A DNA stretch of 64,000 nt, from NCBI GenBank assembly GCA_905478335.1, contig CAJQIC010000017.1, positions 21,197 to 85,196 on the forward strand. The letters are read 5' to 3'. The notes under the pieces were generated by a model. That model worked only from the letters and a program-made list of their open reading frames with translations. It did no database searches and was not told the DNA's origin. This DNA is from an uncultured Bacteroidia bacterium. GTDB lineage: Bacteria > Bacteroidota > Bacteroidia > NS11-12g > UBA9320. Shown here in pieces: positions 48,401 through 56,319 of the stretch. Position 1 is the first letter of the stretch. Every line of letters begins with the position of its first letter. The position numbers and the translations under genes were made by a program.

Positions 48401-48932
48401 CGCATACTTTATTACGACACCTACGGAAGGAATCTGTTTGAATCCGTTTGACCCCGAATTACAAATCATTAATTATACGGTTGGCGCCACACAAGGAACT
48501 TGGTTTTTTGGGGATAGCACGCAGCAGGTGTATTCAACTCAGGATAACCCGAGCCATATCTATAAGACTGATACCAATAAGTATGTCATTTGGTTATATG
48601 TTGAGAACAGAGGTGGTTGCAAAGATTCATTCAGTGTTGATGTCTGCGTTGACGATTCGGTATATGTTGTGATACCGACGGCATTTTCGCCTGGCACGGA
48701 TGGCGTTAATGATTTTTACCATGTGCGTACAGCAGGGGTGACGGATTTTTATATGGCTGTTTTTAACCGTTGGGGGGAACAGGTGTTCGAAACGAATGAT
48801 AAAGACTTTGAATGGGATGGTAATTATATGGGTAAACGCATGCCAAAAGGGGTGTATCCATACTACATAAAATACAAGGGGAAGAAAACTATCCGACAGC
48901 AGACACAAGGAACCATCCAAATCGTCCGTTAA
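45459..48932 (+). CDS. CUB-domain protein with T9SS type B (gliding-motility) C-terminus
   Basis: 1157 aa, TTG start overlapping the previous stop (TTGA). Signal peptide ends around TSFAQ. A CUB domain covers about 22-140 (CVPGAESITLSFSAFCTE, LDYLILYDGKDTT, CLTIYFHSDAS). Two Ig-like beta domains follow (about 145-320), then seven repeats of about 65-75 aa with GGxWxGxGIxD, GLFDPxxAGxGxH and GCxDT. A PKD-like unit (TWFFGDSTQQVYST) precedes the last about 85 residues, the T9SS type B sorting domain (IPTAFSPGTDGVNDFY, NRWGEQVFETND, WDGNYMGKRMPKGVYPYYI). Predicted to be secreted and attached at the surface; last gene of the operon. Confidence 0.88.
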   Translation: MKQLFTIVSFFAFALTSFAQNDFYMSNAKVSDCKGNFFDSDNGSTSLDYDHNEDYIFTICVPGAESITLSFSAFCTEADLDYLILYDGKDTTANKLSGKISGSRTPGSYTTTDSCLTIYFHSDASKYCDGWEASWTTKVIPILPPKIMPPTVSCEDSKVGIKLDQKWNCDSLSGSNFTLTGPINPGLTLTPVNCDANNETDTFVLNVTPMLDRSGTYTVEFDAIKYDRCDSAWTLHADTTFDITNCPIYVNLLADPDTVCNGTCTEITAEVTGGDSSLYVFNWSTGINGTFGPHTYCPLVSGWVKLTVSDGISIPGTDSIWIEVVSPPVARGDTTVCEAANAFNLTATPLGGYWTGNGITDSATGLFDPPTAGAGSHQEIYHFAGCTDTTIVNVIAFDAGPPDASCPGLSPFQVTGANPAGGIWSGPNIDSTGLFNPVDTGSYLVTYTWNGCSDTKRINVFPVFAQEFDTVCQSTDSILLNFSPIGGVWSGRGFNDTRSGWFVPRLAGSGNRQVIYNANGCRDTTWVYVKPISARGNQILCPDGGNGFTYAGWPAGGYWVGRGIVDSITGEYDASFVYTINRTSYNDTMYYHLNGCVDEKIMYVRPTRVYNDTLKFCIEDPRLLLNWSSARRTPGGGRWTGAGISGNYFTPVVAGRGVHKLYYDAYGCRDSLIMVVHPQSNIQQDTLLCETDPSIILFAEQSGGYFTGPGILDSILGRFDPGTAGVGTHRLYYFSRYGCIDSCEIEVGARPIARIAQYQPFYCFSDTTLIFSGTPFGGTWTGTTFGDSLFNPNLSGSGNHKILYRFGTATCYTTDSAFIDVLDTLKGSFTYDDDSLCYGEQATLIAGGLRGANTSYAYNWSASTSTDRNVFVRPPNTQWVHVVISDGCSDSYSDSVYIHVFPKIETDAITSDSQCYGTVGFAELQPRLADPYSVRWFTTPPRFTNRISAQVATTYDFRIQNLNTKCTLDSGIYIPSYPRINAYFITTPTEGICLNPFDPELQIINYTVGATQGTWFFGDSTQQVYSTQDNPSHIYKTDTNKYVIWLYVENRGGCKDSFSVDVCVDDSVYVVIPTAFSPGTDGVNDFYHVRTAGVTDFYMAVFNRWGEQVFETNDKDFEWDGNYMGKRMPKGVYPYYIKYKGKKTIRQQTQGTIQIVR

Positions 48933-48994
48933 GCCCCTATTTTCCTATAAAAATTAGTCAATTGTCTATTTTGCTGTTTTTTTAGTCAAATTCG

Positions 48995-49025
48995 TTGAAA
49001 AATTAAAAAGTTAGGACTACTTTTG
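48995..49025 (+). promoter_or_regulatory. Predicted promoter of the rplM operon
   Basis: TTG at 48995-48997, a 20-base spacer and an exact -7 box TACTTTTG at 49018-49025. Transcription should begin near 49031, about 30 bases before the GTG start of rplM, leaving little room for a structured leader. Confidence 0.6.
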
Positions 49026-49061
49026 CAGCCCTTTTTGAGGATACAATAAAAAGAAAACACA

Positions 49062-49505
49062 GTGGATACGCTTTCGTATAAGACAAAATCAGCCAACAAG
49101 GCAACCGTTCAGAAAAAATGGTATGTTGCTGATGCAGAAGGAAAAACCCTAGGTAGATTTGCTTCTGAAATCGCTAAAATTATTAGAGGTAAAAACAAGC
49201 CTGATTTTACACCTCATGTTGATTGTGGTGACAACGTCATTGTAATTAATGCTGAGAAGATTACTATGTCAGCGAACAAGATGGATACTAAGGTATACAT
49301 CAGACACACTTCTTATCCAGGTGGTCAGCGTGAAACATTAGCAAAAGAATTGTTAGCAAAAAAACCTGAGGCTTTAGTTGAAAAAGCTGTGAAAGGTATG
49401 TTGCCTAAAAACAAGTTGGGTAATAGAATATTTCATAACCTTTTTGTTTACACTGGGACAGAGCATCCACATGCCGCTCAGAAACCTGAAACCTTAGAAT
49501 TGTAA
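49062..49505 (+). CDS. rplM: 50S ribosomal protein L13
   Basis: 147 aa, GTG start (the only one that yields the full N-terminus). WYVADAEGKTLGRFASEIAKI (about 22-42) and the RGKNKPDFTPHVDCGDNVIV region are characteristic; the C-terminus has KGMLPKNKLGNRIFHNLFVY. First gene of the rplM-rpsI-rpsB-tsf cluster, with rpsI 4 bases downstream. Confidence 0.97.
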   Translation: MDTLSYKTKSANKATVQKKWYVADAEGKTLGRFASEIAKIIRGKNKPDFTPHVDCGDNVIVINAEKITMSANKMDTKVYIRHTSYPGGQRETLAKELLAKKPEALVEKAVKGMLPKNKLGNRIFHNLFVYTGTEHPHAAQKPETLEL

Positions 49506-49509
49506 TATT

Positions 49510-49896
49510 ATGGAAGTTACCAATACATCAGGCAGAAGAAAAACTGCAGTAGCTAGAGTTTATATGACTCCAGGAAACGGTGCAATTACCGTTAACAAAA
49601 AAGATTACAAAGATTATTTCCCATCAGCTTCACAGCAATATAAAGTGCACCAGCCTTTAAGCCTTTGTGGATTAGATGGACAATATGATATTAAAGCTGT
49701 TTTAAGTGGTGGTGGTTCAACTGGTCAGGTTGAAGCATTGCGATTGGCAATTGCAAAGGCAATTGTTGAGCTTGATGCAGAACAAAAGCCAGCACTAAGA
49801 GCTGAAGGTTTCATGACGCGTGACAACAGAATGGTTGAACGTAAGAAGCCTGGACAAAAGAAAGCAAGAAAGAAATTCCAATTCAGTAAACGATAA
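49510..49896 (+). CDS. rpsI: 30S ribosomal protein S9
   Basis: 128 aa. TSGRRKTAVARVYMTPGNG at the start and the basic tail VERKKPGQKKARKKFQFSKR, which reaches the P-site tRNA in the ribosome, are diagnostic. GGGSTGQVEALRLAIAKAIVE is the conserved central helix region. Four bases after rplM, nine bases before rpsB. Confidence 0.97.
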   Translation: MEVTNTSGRRKTAVARVYMTPGNGAITVNKKDYKDYFPSASQQYKVHQPLSLCGLDGQYDIKAVLSGGGSTGQVEALRLAIAKAIVELDAEQKPALRAEGFMTRDNRMVERKKPGQKKARKKFQFSKR

Positions 49897-49905
49897 ACTT
49901 CGTAT

Positions 49906-50661
49906 ATGTCAGAAATTACGACAAAAACATTATTGGATGCAGGTGTACATTACGGTCACCTTACCAGTAAGTGGAATCCAAAAATGGCTCCTTTTATTTT
50001 TATGGAGCAAAATGGGATTCACATCATTGACTTAAACAAAACCCTTTCAAAACTTACCGATGCGAAAGCAGCGGTAAAAAGTATTACAAAGTCAGGGCGA
50101 AAAGTAATGTTTGTTGCTACAAAAAAGCAAGCCAAAGACATCGTTCAAAATGAGGCAACACGTGTAAACATGCCTTATGTAACTGAACGTTGGTTAGGTG
50201 GTATGTTAACAAACTTTGCTACTGTAAGAAAGTCAATCAAGAAAATGCAATCCATTGATAAAATGGTGACTGACGGTACCTACTTGCACCTTAACAAAAA
50301 GGAGCGTTTGATGAAGGATCGTGAGAAAACAAAATTGCAACGTTTACTTGGTGGAATCGAACAATTAAACAGACTACCAGCTGCATTATTTATCATCGAC
50401 GTTAAACGCGAGCATATTGCAGTTAAGGAAGCGCAAAAGTTAAATATTCCAATTTTTGCGATTGTTGATACGAATTCAAATCCAAACTTAGCGGATCATC
50501 CAATTCCTGGGAATGATGATGCGTCTGCGTCAATCGAATTGTTGGCTAGAAGCTTTGCGGATGCAATTGCAGAAGGTCTTAGCGAAAGAAAGCAAGCTAA
50601 AGAAGCTGCTAAGAAAGATGTAGATAAAGAAAGCGCAACAAAAGAAGTTGCTGCTAATTAA
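49906..50661 (+). CDS. rpsB: 30S ribosomal protein S2
   Basis: 251 aa. Starts with TLLDAGVHYGHLTSKWNPKMAPFIF and has the conserved coiled-coil and FIIDVKREHIAVKEAQKLNIPIFAIVDTNSNP signature. The C-terminal tail is Lys/Glu/Ala-rich, probably disordered. It sits between rpsI and tsf, the common Bacteroidota order. Confidence 0.97.
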   Translation: MSEITTKTLLDAGVHYGHLTSKWNPKMAPFIFMEQNGIHIIDLNKTLSKLTDAKAAVKSITKSGRKVMFVATKKQAKDIVQNEATRVNMPYVTERWLGGMLTNFATVRKSIKKMQSIDKMVTDGTYLHLNKKERLMKDREKTKLQRLLGGIEQLNRLPAALFIIDVKREHIAVKEAQKLNIPIFAIVDTNSNPNLADHPIPGNDDASASIELLARSFADAIAEGLSERKQAKEAAKKDVDKESATKEVAAN

Positions 50662-50692
50662 TCGGATCATAACACTTTAAAAAAATATTTTC

Positions 50693-51523
50693 ATGGCTAT
50701 TACCGCAGCAGCAGTAAACGAATTGAGAAAAATGACCGGAGCAGGCATGATGGACTGCAAAAAGGCATTGACTGAAGTAGGTGGCGACTTTGAAGCAGCT
50801 ATCGACCTACTTAGAAAAAAAGGACAAAAAATTTCGGCAAACCGAGCAGACAGAGATGCAACAGAAGGAGCGGTTATCGCTTTAGCATCTGATGACAACA
50901 CGGTTGGTGTAATCGTAAGGTTAAGTTGTGAAACTGACTTCGTTGCGAAAAACGCTGATTTCATCGCACTTGCAGACAACATCGCAAAAATTGCTTTAGA
51001 AAATAAAGCAGCTGACCTTGACGCATTAAAAGCATTAAGCATTGATGGGCAAGTGATTAGTGAGCGACTGACTGAGGAAATGGGTAAGATTGGTGAAAAA
51101 ATTGATGTGACTAAATACGCTATCGTTTCTGGTGCATCAGTTATTAACTATATCCACGCTGGAAACAGAATTGGTGTTTTGGTTGAGTTAAGCTTACCAA
51201 CCAATGATGACATTTCAGCTGCAGGTAAAGATGTTGCTATGCAAATTGCAGCAATGAATCCTGTTTCTGTAGGTGAGGATGATATTCCTGCCGACGTTAT
51301 CGAAAGAGAACTAGAAATTGGACGTGAGCAAGCACGTGCAGAAGGTAAGCCTGAGCAAATCATCGAAAAGATTGCAATGGGTAAACTGAATAAGTTTTAT
51401 AAAGAAAACACATTAACGAAACAATCTTTTGTGAAAGATAGCTCAGTGAGTGTTGAAGGCATGCTTAAAGGCATCGACGCTGATTTAAAGGTATCATCTT
51501 TCTCAAGAATTGCACTTGGTTAA
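50693..51523 (+). CDS. tsf: Elongation factor Ts
   Basis: 276 aa. The N-terminal UBA-like domain (VNELRKMTGAGMMDCKKALTE, about 8-28) and the core TDFVAKN motif (about 82-88), which contacts the EF-Tu nucleotide pocket, are present. It recharges EF-Tu with GTP. A strong terminator directly after the gene ends the ribosomal operon. Confidence 0.97.
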   Translation: MAITAAAVNELRKMTGAGMMDCKKALTEVGGDFEAAIDLLRKKGQKISANRADRDATEGAVIALASDDNTVGVIVRLSCETDFVAKNADFIALADNIAKIALENKAADLDALKALSIDGQVISERLTEEMGKIGEKIDVTKYAIVSGASVINYIHAGNRIGVLVELSLPTNDDISAAGKDVAMQIAAMNPVSVGEDDIPADVIERELEIGREQARAEGKPEQIIEKIAMGKLNKFYKENTLTKQSFVKDSSVSVEGMLKGIDADLKVSSFSRIALG

Positions 51524-51546
51524 TTACCATTGTAAATAAAGAGATG

Positions 51547-51575
51547 AGGAGAAACATAGTTTCTCCTTTTTTTTT
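51547..51575 (+). terminator. Intrinsic terminator between tsf and pyrH
   Basis: Arms AGGAGAAAC (51547-51555) and GTTTCTCCT (51559-51567) form a perfect 9-bp stem with loop ATA, followed by T through 51575. It separates pyrH from the translation operon. Confidence 0.92.
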
Positions 51576-51611
51576 GCCTTTTTTTGAAGAATAATGAAGT
51601 CCTAAAGGAAC

Positions 51612-52319
51612 ATGAAGTATAAAAGAATATTGCTAAAGTTGAGTGGAGAGGCCCTATTAGGGACTAAGGAGTACGGAATAGACCCTGAAGTCCTTAAGCG
51701 TTACGCTGTTGAAATTAAGAAAGTTCTTGATTTAGGTGTAGAAGTAGCAATTGTTATTGGTGGAGGAAACATCTTTAGAGGTGTCCAAGGTGTTGAAGGT
51801 GGAATGGATGACAGAGCCCAAGCTGATTATATGGGCATGTTGGCCACTGTAATAAATGCCATGGCTTTACAAGGAGCTTTAGAGAAACAAGGCATTTATA
51901 CGCGTTTATTGAGTGCCATCAAGATGGAACAGATAGCTGAGCCATTTATACGCAGAAGAGCCATCAGACACCTTGAAAAAGGTCGTGTGGTCATATTTGG
52001 TGCTGGAACAGGTAATCCTTATTTCACAACAGATACGGCGGCGTCGCTACGGTCAGTAGAAATTGAAGCTGACGTGTTGCTAAAAGGAACCCGCGTTGAC
52101 GGAATCTACTCTGCAGATCCGGAGAAGGATGCGACAGCGACTAGATACGACAACCTTTCTTTTACAGAAGCTATTCAAAGACAGCTCAAAGTGATGGATA
52201 TGACGGCATTTACGTTGTGCCAAGAAAACCACTTACCAATTGTTGTTTTTGATATGAATCGAGAAGATAATTTGGTGAATCTGGTTCGTGGCAACGAAGT
52301 CGGAACACTTGTGAGCTAG
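51612..52319 (+). CDS. pyrH: UMP kinase
   Basis: 235 aa, preceded by a Shine-Dalgarno-like AAAGGA. Amino-acid-kinase fold motifs are [10 protein letters not shown] (about 7-16), [10 protein letters not shown] (about 48-57), [20 protein letters not shown] (about 136-155) and [14 protein letters not shown] (about 161-174). It phosphorylates UMP to UDP and is the bacterial hexameric type, distinct from eukaryotic UMP/CMP kinase. It has a separate promoter region after the tsf terminator. The usual Bacteroidota neighbour frr does not follow. Confidence 0.96.
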   Translation: MKYKRILLKLSGEALLGTKEYGIDPEVLKRYAVEIKKVLDLGVEVAIVIGGGNIFRGVQGVEGGMDDRAQADYMGMLATVINAMALQGALEKQGIYTRLLSAIKMEQIAEPFIRRRAIRHLEKGRVVIFGAGTGNPYFTTDTAASLRSVEIEADVLLKGTRVDGIYSADPEKDATATRYDNLSFTEAIQRQLKVMDMTAFTLCQENHLPIVVFDMNREDNLVNLVRGNEVGTLVS

Positions 52320-52347
52320 CCGAACCTAAAGGCATTGAGGCAACGAA

Positions 52348-52872
52348 CTATTGCAACCGAACTTCTTGTTCAATTAACGTTAAGTTTTCGTCGTTAACAT
52401 CGTTGTCTAAGTAGTATATTATACCACATTTACTGTAAACACGTTGCTCCAAATCAGATGGTGATAACGGAGTGACTCCTGTCTGAATCAGAAATAAAGG
52501 AACGATGGTTTCCCATACAGTGTCTTTCAGTGAAAGGGTGGTCAAGGAATAGGTGTTTCCGTTCATTGGCGCCTGATATAAGCTAATATCATCTGCTCCA
52601 TCACCATTTAAGTCTCCTTCATTTATTAGAATAATTTCACAACAGCCAGCCTCAATAGTGGGTATGCTGTTAATGGAAAAATAAACAGCATAACTGCCTG
52701 GGGTTCCATTTTCAATGGCATTGCCAACGCCTGATTTGGTCTGAACGGAAAATGCATATTCTTTAATGCCATCGCCGTTAAAATCGCCATATATGGATGA
52801 TCCAACAGCAGCAGACTGTGCTTGCACCGTAGATGCGACCAATAGAAACAGGAGAATGGAATTTAACTTCAT
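52348..52872 (-). CDS. Small secreted protein with FG-GAP/VCBS-like repeats
   Basis: 174 aa from the ATG at 52872 (MKLNSILLFLLVASTVQAQ signal peptide); an upstream TTG would add six charged residues. Two Ca-binding-type loops D-x-N-G-D-G are visible: DFNGDGIKE (about 27-35) and DLNGDGADD (about 85-93), as in VCBS or FG-GAP proteins. Expected outside the cytoplasm. Function unknown; stands alone, convergent with pyrH. Confidence 0.75.
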   Translation of the reverse strand: MKLNSILLFLLVASTVQAQSAAVGSSIYGDFNGDGIKEYAFSVQTKSGVGNAIENGTPGSYAVYFSINSIPTIEAGCCEIILINEGDLNGDGADDISLYQAPMNGNTYSLTTLSLKDTVWETIVPLFLIQTGVTPLSPSDLEQRVYSKCGIIYYLDNDVNDENLTLIEQEVRLQ

Positions 52873-53047
52873 GACTCGTACCACTTTCAAAACGCTTTAT
52901 GACGTAAGATGTTATACGTATCTAGTCAAAGAACGTAGATAATTTTGGTTTTAGCAAGTGGGAAATATCAACCAAAACGCTGATTATTTCTTACATCCGT
53001 TACTGTAATGAGTTCGGGATGTTTATATGTTTTGATAACCTGAGCGG

Positions 53048-54580
53048 CTATGAATTGTCTATCTCCTCTAAATTTTTGACAGCCTCTATTCTCGGTGGAT
53101 ATAGTTTTGACACAATTACACCAGCAAGCATGGCTAATGCAAAAGAGGGTGCCAAGACGTCTAATTCGATAAAGTACTTTCCGACAGATTCCATGGATTG
53201 GACAAAAAACTTAAAGATTATGACGGAGGCAAATCCCGTTATCATAGACGCAATCGCACCTTTTTCACTGTAACCTTTCCAAAACAGTGTAAGGATGATA
53301 ACCGGGCAAAAGGTAGCAGCAATTCCGGACCAACCGAAAATGATTACCCAAAAGACTTGCCGGTCTGGTGAAACCCAATTAAGTATGATGGCTATTCCCA
53401 AGGCCAATACCGCCATGATCACGGTTGATATTCGAGATATGTTTGTTAGGTTTTCATCTTTTAAATCAGGTCTAAATATTTTTTGATAAAAGTCGCGTGA
53501 AATTGAACTTGACGCAAGTATTAAGAGAGAATCGATGGTAGACATAATAGCCGACAAGACTATGGCCACGTAAATGGCAACAACCACAAGCGGTAAGTAT
53601 AATTCGGTAACCATACTCAATACATCTTTACCACCAACACCCAATATCGCTTCGGCGTCTTGACCATTTCTTGTAAAAATCACACGGGCAAGAATCCCGA
53701 TTGTAACAGCTGCTGCGTCAGTAAGCAGGGTAAAAAGAAGTGCAACTTTTTTTCCTTTATCTATTTCGGCCTCATTCTTAATAGACATGAATCGCACGTA
53801 TACTTGTGGTGATCCTAAAAATCCTAAACCAATCATAGAGAATCCTAAGATGGTAAAGATGTTTATCCAGACGTCGTCACTTTTACCCCAAATATTGGTT
53901 AAAGCAGGGTCGATCATGTTTAAACCTTCCGTGATTCCAGTCCCATGATCCATGGAGAACCACACCACAATTGGCAACAAAACCAGTCCAAAAAACATCA
54001 AGACTCCTTGAAACAAATCAGACCAAACAGCCGCAACAAAACCGCCTAGAAATATATAGACCAGTACAATTAAGAAGCCTATTAAAGCACCAACTTTGTA
54101 GTCAATGTCGAGCATTGATTTAAAAGCAACGCCCGTTACATCAATTTGCGAAGCCACGTAAATAACAATGAATATGACAAGGGCTGATGCAGCAACGGCT
54201 CTAAGTGTATGGCTTGTGGTTTTGAAATGGCTTTGTAAATAATCTGGGATGGTTATCGATCCAAATGAATCAGACCTCCGTTTGAATTTTTTGGCCATGA
54301 ACTGCCAGGATATAAAAACCCCAAGAAGTTCTCCAGCAACGACCCAATAACCGGCATACCCGGCAATGGCACCCATTCCTGTCAGTCCAATAAGGAGCCA
54401 ACCAGATTCTCCTGTTGCTCTTGCTGAAAATGCAACGGCCCAGAAACCCATTTTCTTTCCTCCAACATAATAGTCGCTGATGTTTTTTATTCTTTTTGAT
54501 GCCACAACTCCTATTAAGAAAAGGATGGCAACATAAATACTCAGGACAATTATTTTGACTGTAAGTGGGTTCGAAATCAT
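53048..54580 (-). CDS. Sodium:solute symporter (SSS family, PutP-like)
   Basis: 510 aa with about 13 TM helices. The family signature region ARATGESGWLLIGLTGMGAIAGYAGYW (about 53-79) includes the Na-binding neighbourhood, and GFLGSPQVYVRFMS (about 252-265) and LSAIMSTIDSLLILASSS (about 339-356) are conserved in proline/Na+ symporters. It imports an organic solute, quite possibly proline, by Na+ symport. It could exploit a sodium gradient set up by the antiporter at 39966 (inference). Confidence 0.9.
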   Translation of the reverse strand: MISNPLTVKIIVLSIYVAILFLIGVVASKRIKNISDYYVGGKKMGFWAVAFSARATGESGWLLIGLTGMGAIAGYAGYWVVAGELLGVFISWQFMAKKFKRRSDSFGSITIPDYLQSHFKTTSHTLRAVAASALVIFIVIYVASQIDVTGVAFKSMLDIDYKVGALIGFLIVLVYIFLGGFVAAVWSDLFQGVLMFFGLVLLPIVVWFSMDHGTGITEGLNMIDPALTNIWGKSDDVWINIFTILGFSMIGLGFLGSPQVYVRFMSIKNEAEIDKGKKVALLFTLLTDAAAVTIGILARVIFTRNGQDAEAILGVGGKDVLSMVTELYLPLVVVAIYVAIVLSAIMSTIDSLLILASSSISRDFYQKIFRPDLKDENLTNISRISTVIMAVLALGIAIILNWVSPDRQVFWVIIFGWSGIAATFCPVIILTLFWKGYSEKGAIASMITGFASVIIFKFFVQSMESVGKYFIELDVLAPSFALAMLAGVIVSKLYPPRIEAVKNLEEIDNS

Positions 54581-54856
54581 AATGCTGGATATTAGCTAAT
54601 AAATTCGGAAGTAATGGTATTTTACCTAAATATCCTTAATTTTTAGCGATTACCGGGAAGATGTAAAAAGCGTATTTTTTGCCAAAAACAACTTATTTTA
54701 AACGAAAATGGAGCTGATATGGTGGAAAAACGAGTAAAAACGGTAAAAAAGAAAGGGAATTGACTATCTTCGTTTGTGACTGATTCGGAAAGTGAAAAAA
54801 AACGACAGACACTAAATTTGAGGGTTGTCCTTGGATTTTAAATTGATTAATCCCAT

Positions 54857-55411
54857 ATGACCACTATTTCAAACTCAACTCAAGTTTTAGTAGAAAACGT
54901 TAACTCAGTTCAAGACTTACTTTCGTGTATGACAAGTCTTGATAAGTCGCAATTCAATGCGTGCATCTTTGCGGTAGATCTCTCAGAATGTGACTTTACG
55001 CCTTATGGATCTTGGAGTGAGGAGCATTATACCAGAAACTGTTTGTATTGCGATGACAAATATGAGGCCATCTTGCTTTGTTGGGAGAAAGGCCAATACA
55101 CGCCAATTCACGATCATGGTGGAGAAGAATGCTGGGTCAAAATAATTAGCGGGTCAATAGAAGAAACCATTTACAAACCGAACGAAAATGGCGCACCTAC
55201 GCCAGTAAAAACAGAAGTAGCTCATGCTGGGAGTACGGCTTATATGATTGACTTTATGGGCTGCCACAGATTAAAGAACGTTGGCGAAGAGCGTGCCATG
55301 TCTTTACATATCTATGCCAAACCAATAAGTCGGTGTAATATTTATGATGAAGCTCAGTCTAAGTATGTTCCTAAAGACCTTGTCTACGATTCCATTGTAG
55401 ACATTCAGTAG
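54857..55411 (+). CDS. Cysteine dioxygenase
   Basis: 184 aa, cupin fold. Iron ligands are H85, H87 (IHDHGGEECW) and H137 (GCHRLKN). Five residues after H87 is Cys92, which lines up with Cys93 of rat cysteine dioxygenase, and LHIYAKP holds Tyr153 in the place of rat Tyr157. The enzyme could therefore form the Cys-Tyr crosslinked cofactor that most bacterial homologues lack because they carry Gly at that Cys position. It oxidises L-cysteine to cysteine sulfinate. It is divergent from the SSS symporter, with 276 bases between. Confidence 0.9.
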   Translation: MTTISNSTQVLVENVNSVQDLLSCMTSLDKSQFNACIFAVDLSECDFTPYGSWSEEHYTRNCLYCDDKYEAILLCWEKGQYTPIHDHGGEECWVKIISGSIEETIYKPNENGAPTPVKTEVAHAGSTAYMIDFMGCHRLKNVGEERAMSLHIYAKPISRCNIYDEAQSKYVPKDLVYDSIVDIQ

Positions 55412-55497
55412 AGACTTTTAAAACCCAAGTTGGTTAGTATTTTATTGTTCCACTGTTCATTGCTGAAGCATGCATTCGATTATAGGGTTTTTGTAGA

Positions 55498-55740
55498 TTA
55501 CTCTTCAGGCTTCGCCTCAAAAGCCAACCTCTTTTCTTTCAGCCATTTGGCCATGTTTTTAGAATCTGCGGTCTGCATAAGATCACGCATTTTTTGCATT
55601 GCCTGAATATGTGCAGTATCTTGTTTTTGGAACATATCCATTCCATGTTTTTTGCTTTTTTCTTGAATTTCCTCAAAGGTTTCTGCTGTGAATACTGCCC
55701 CACAGGCGCCACCAAGTTCATTACAGGTCATTGATTTCAT
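55498..55740 (-). CDS. DUF1059-like small protein
   Basis: 80 aa. The opening MKSMTCNELGGACGAVF, with two Cys, followed by AETFEEIQEKSKKHG, matches the DUF1059 pattern (C-x-x-L-G-x-x-C, then an E-rich helix with a His). The C-terminal half is helical and extends the usual 55-60 aa family by about 20 residues. Function unknown. It lies 11 bases downstream of the SRPBCC gene, likely co-transcribed. Confidence 0.78.
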   Translation of the reverse strand: MKSMTCNELGGACGAVFTAETFEEIQEKSKKHGMDMFQKQDTAHIQAMQKMRDLMQTADSKNMAKWLKEKRLAFEAKPEE

Positions 55741-55751
55741 AGTGCGTATTG

Positions 55752-56183
55752 TTATTGTTCAACATATGCCTTAAAGGCGTTCATGTATTTTAAAGATTGC
55801 TTTTTAAACATACCTTTCATTAAAGGTCCCAAAAGCTTCATGAAACCTTTTAATTCGAAGTAGCTATTGTTTGTTTGTTTGACAACATTTTCGTCAATTT
55901 TCTCAAATTGCATTTCAACTTCATTGTATCCCATAGAACTGGTATAACCAAACTTGATATGGTCGGGCAAGTTTTCCTCAAGAATCGTTTCTGCGATTAC
56001 CATTTCTTTGTTTTTATGTAAAAAATGAAAATTGCTTTTGGCCCCTTTTGATCCGGGCACCCCTGAAAGATGTTCGATTTTTTGTAGACCTTCCATCCAA
56101 TGCTTAACACCTTCTGGATCTTTGAATTTGCTGATCACTTCATCAAGTGAGCCATTGATCGTATTGCTCAATGTGTATCTCAT
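55752..56183 (-). CDS. SRPBCC (START-like) protein
   Basis: 143 aa. N-terminal NTINGSLDEVISKFKDPEGVKHWMEG and the strand-rich centre with C-terminal long helix (GPLMKGMFKKQSLKYMNAFKAYVEQ) fit the polyketide cyclase/START-like helix-grip fold, which binds hydrophobic ligands in a cavity. No specific substrate can be named. First of a pair with the DUF1059-like gene. Confidence 0.78.
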   Translation of the reverse strand: MRYTLSNTINGSLDEVISKFKDPEGVKHWMEGLQKIEHLSGVPGSKGAKSNFHFLHKNKEMVIAETILEENLPDHIKFGYTSSMGYNEVEMQFEKIDENVVKQTNNSYFELKGFMKLLGPLMKGMFKKQSLKYMNAFKAYVEQ

Positions 56184-56319
56184 GGATGATATTTTGAATA
56201 CAATTTATTCAAAAAAACTTAAACGATTCTTGTATGAATCCAAAAGTTGAAAGAAAGAAGAAGGCTAGTTACATAATTGAAGCATCTATTTGCGGCTTAA
56301 ATAATTCGGTGAAACAGTG

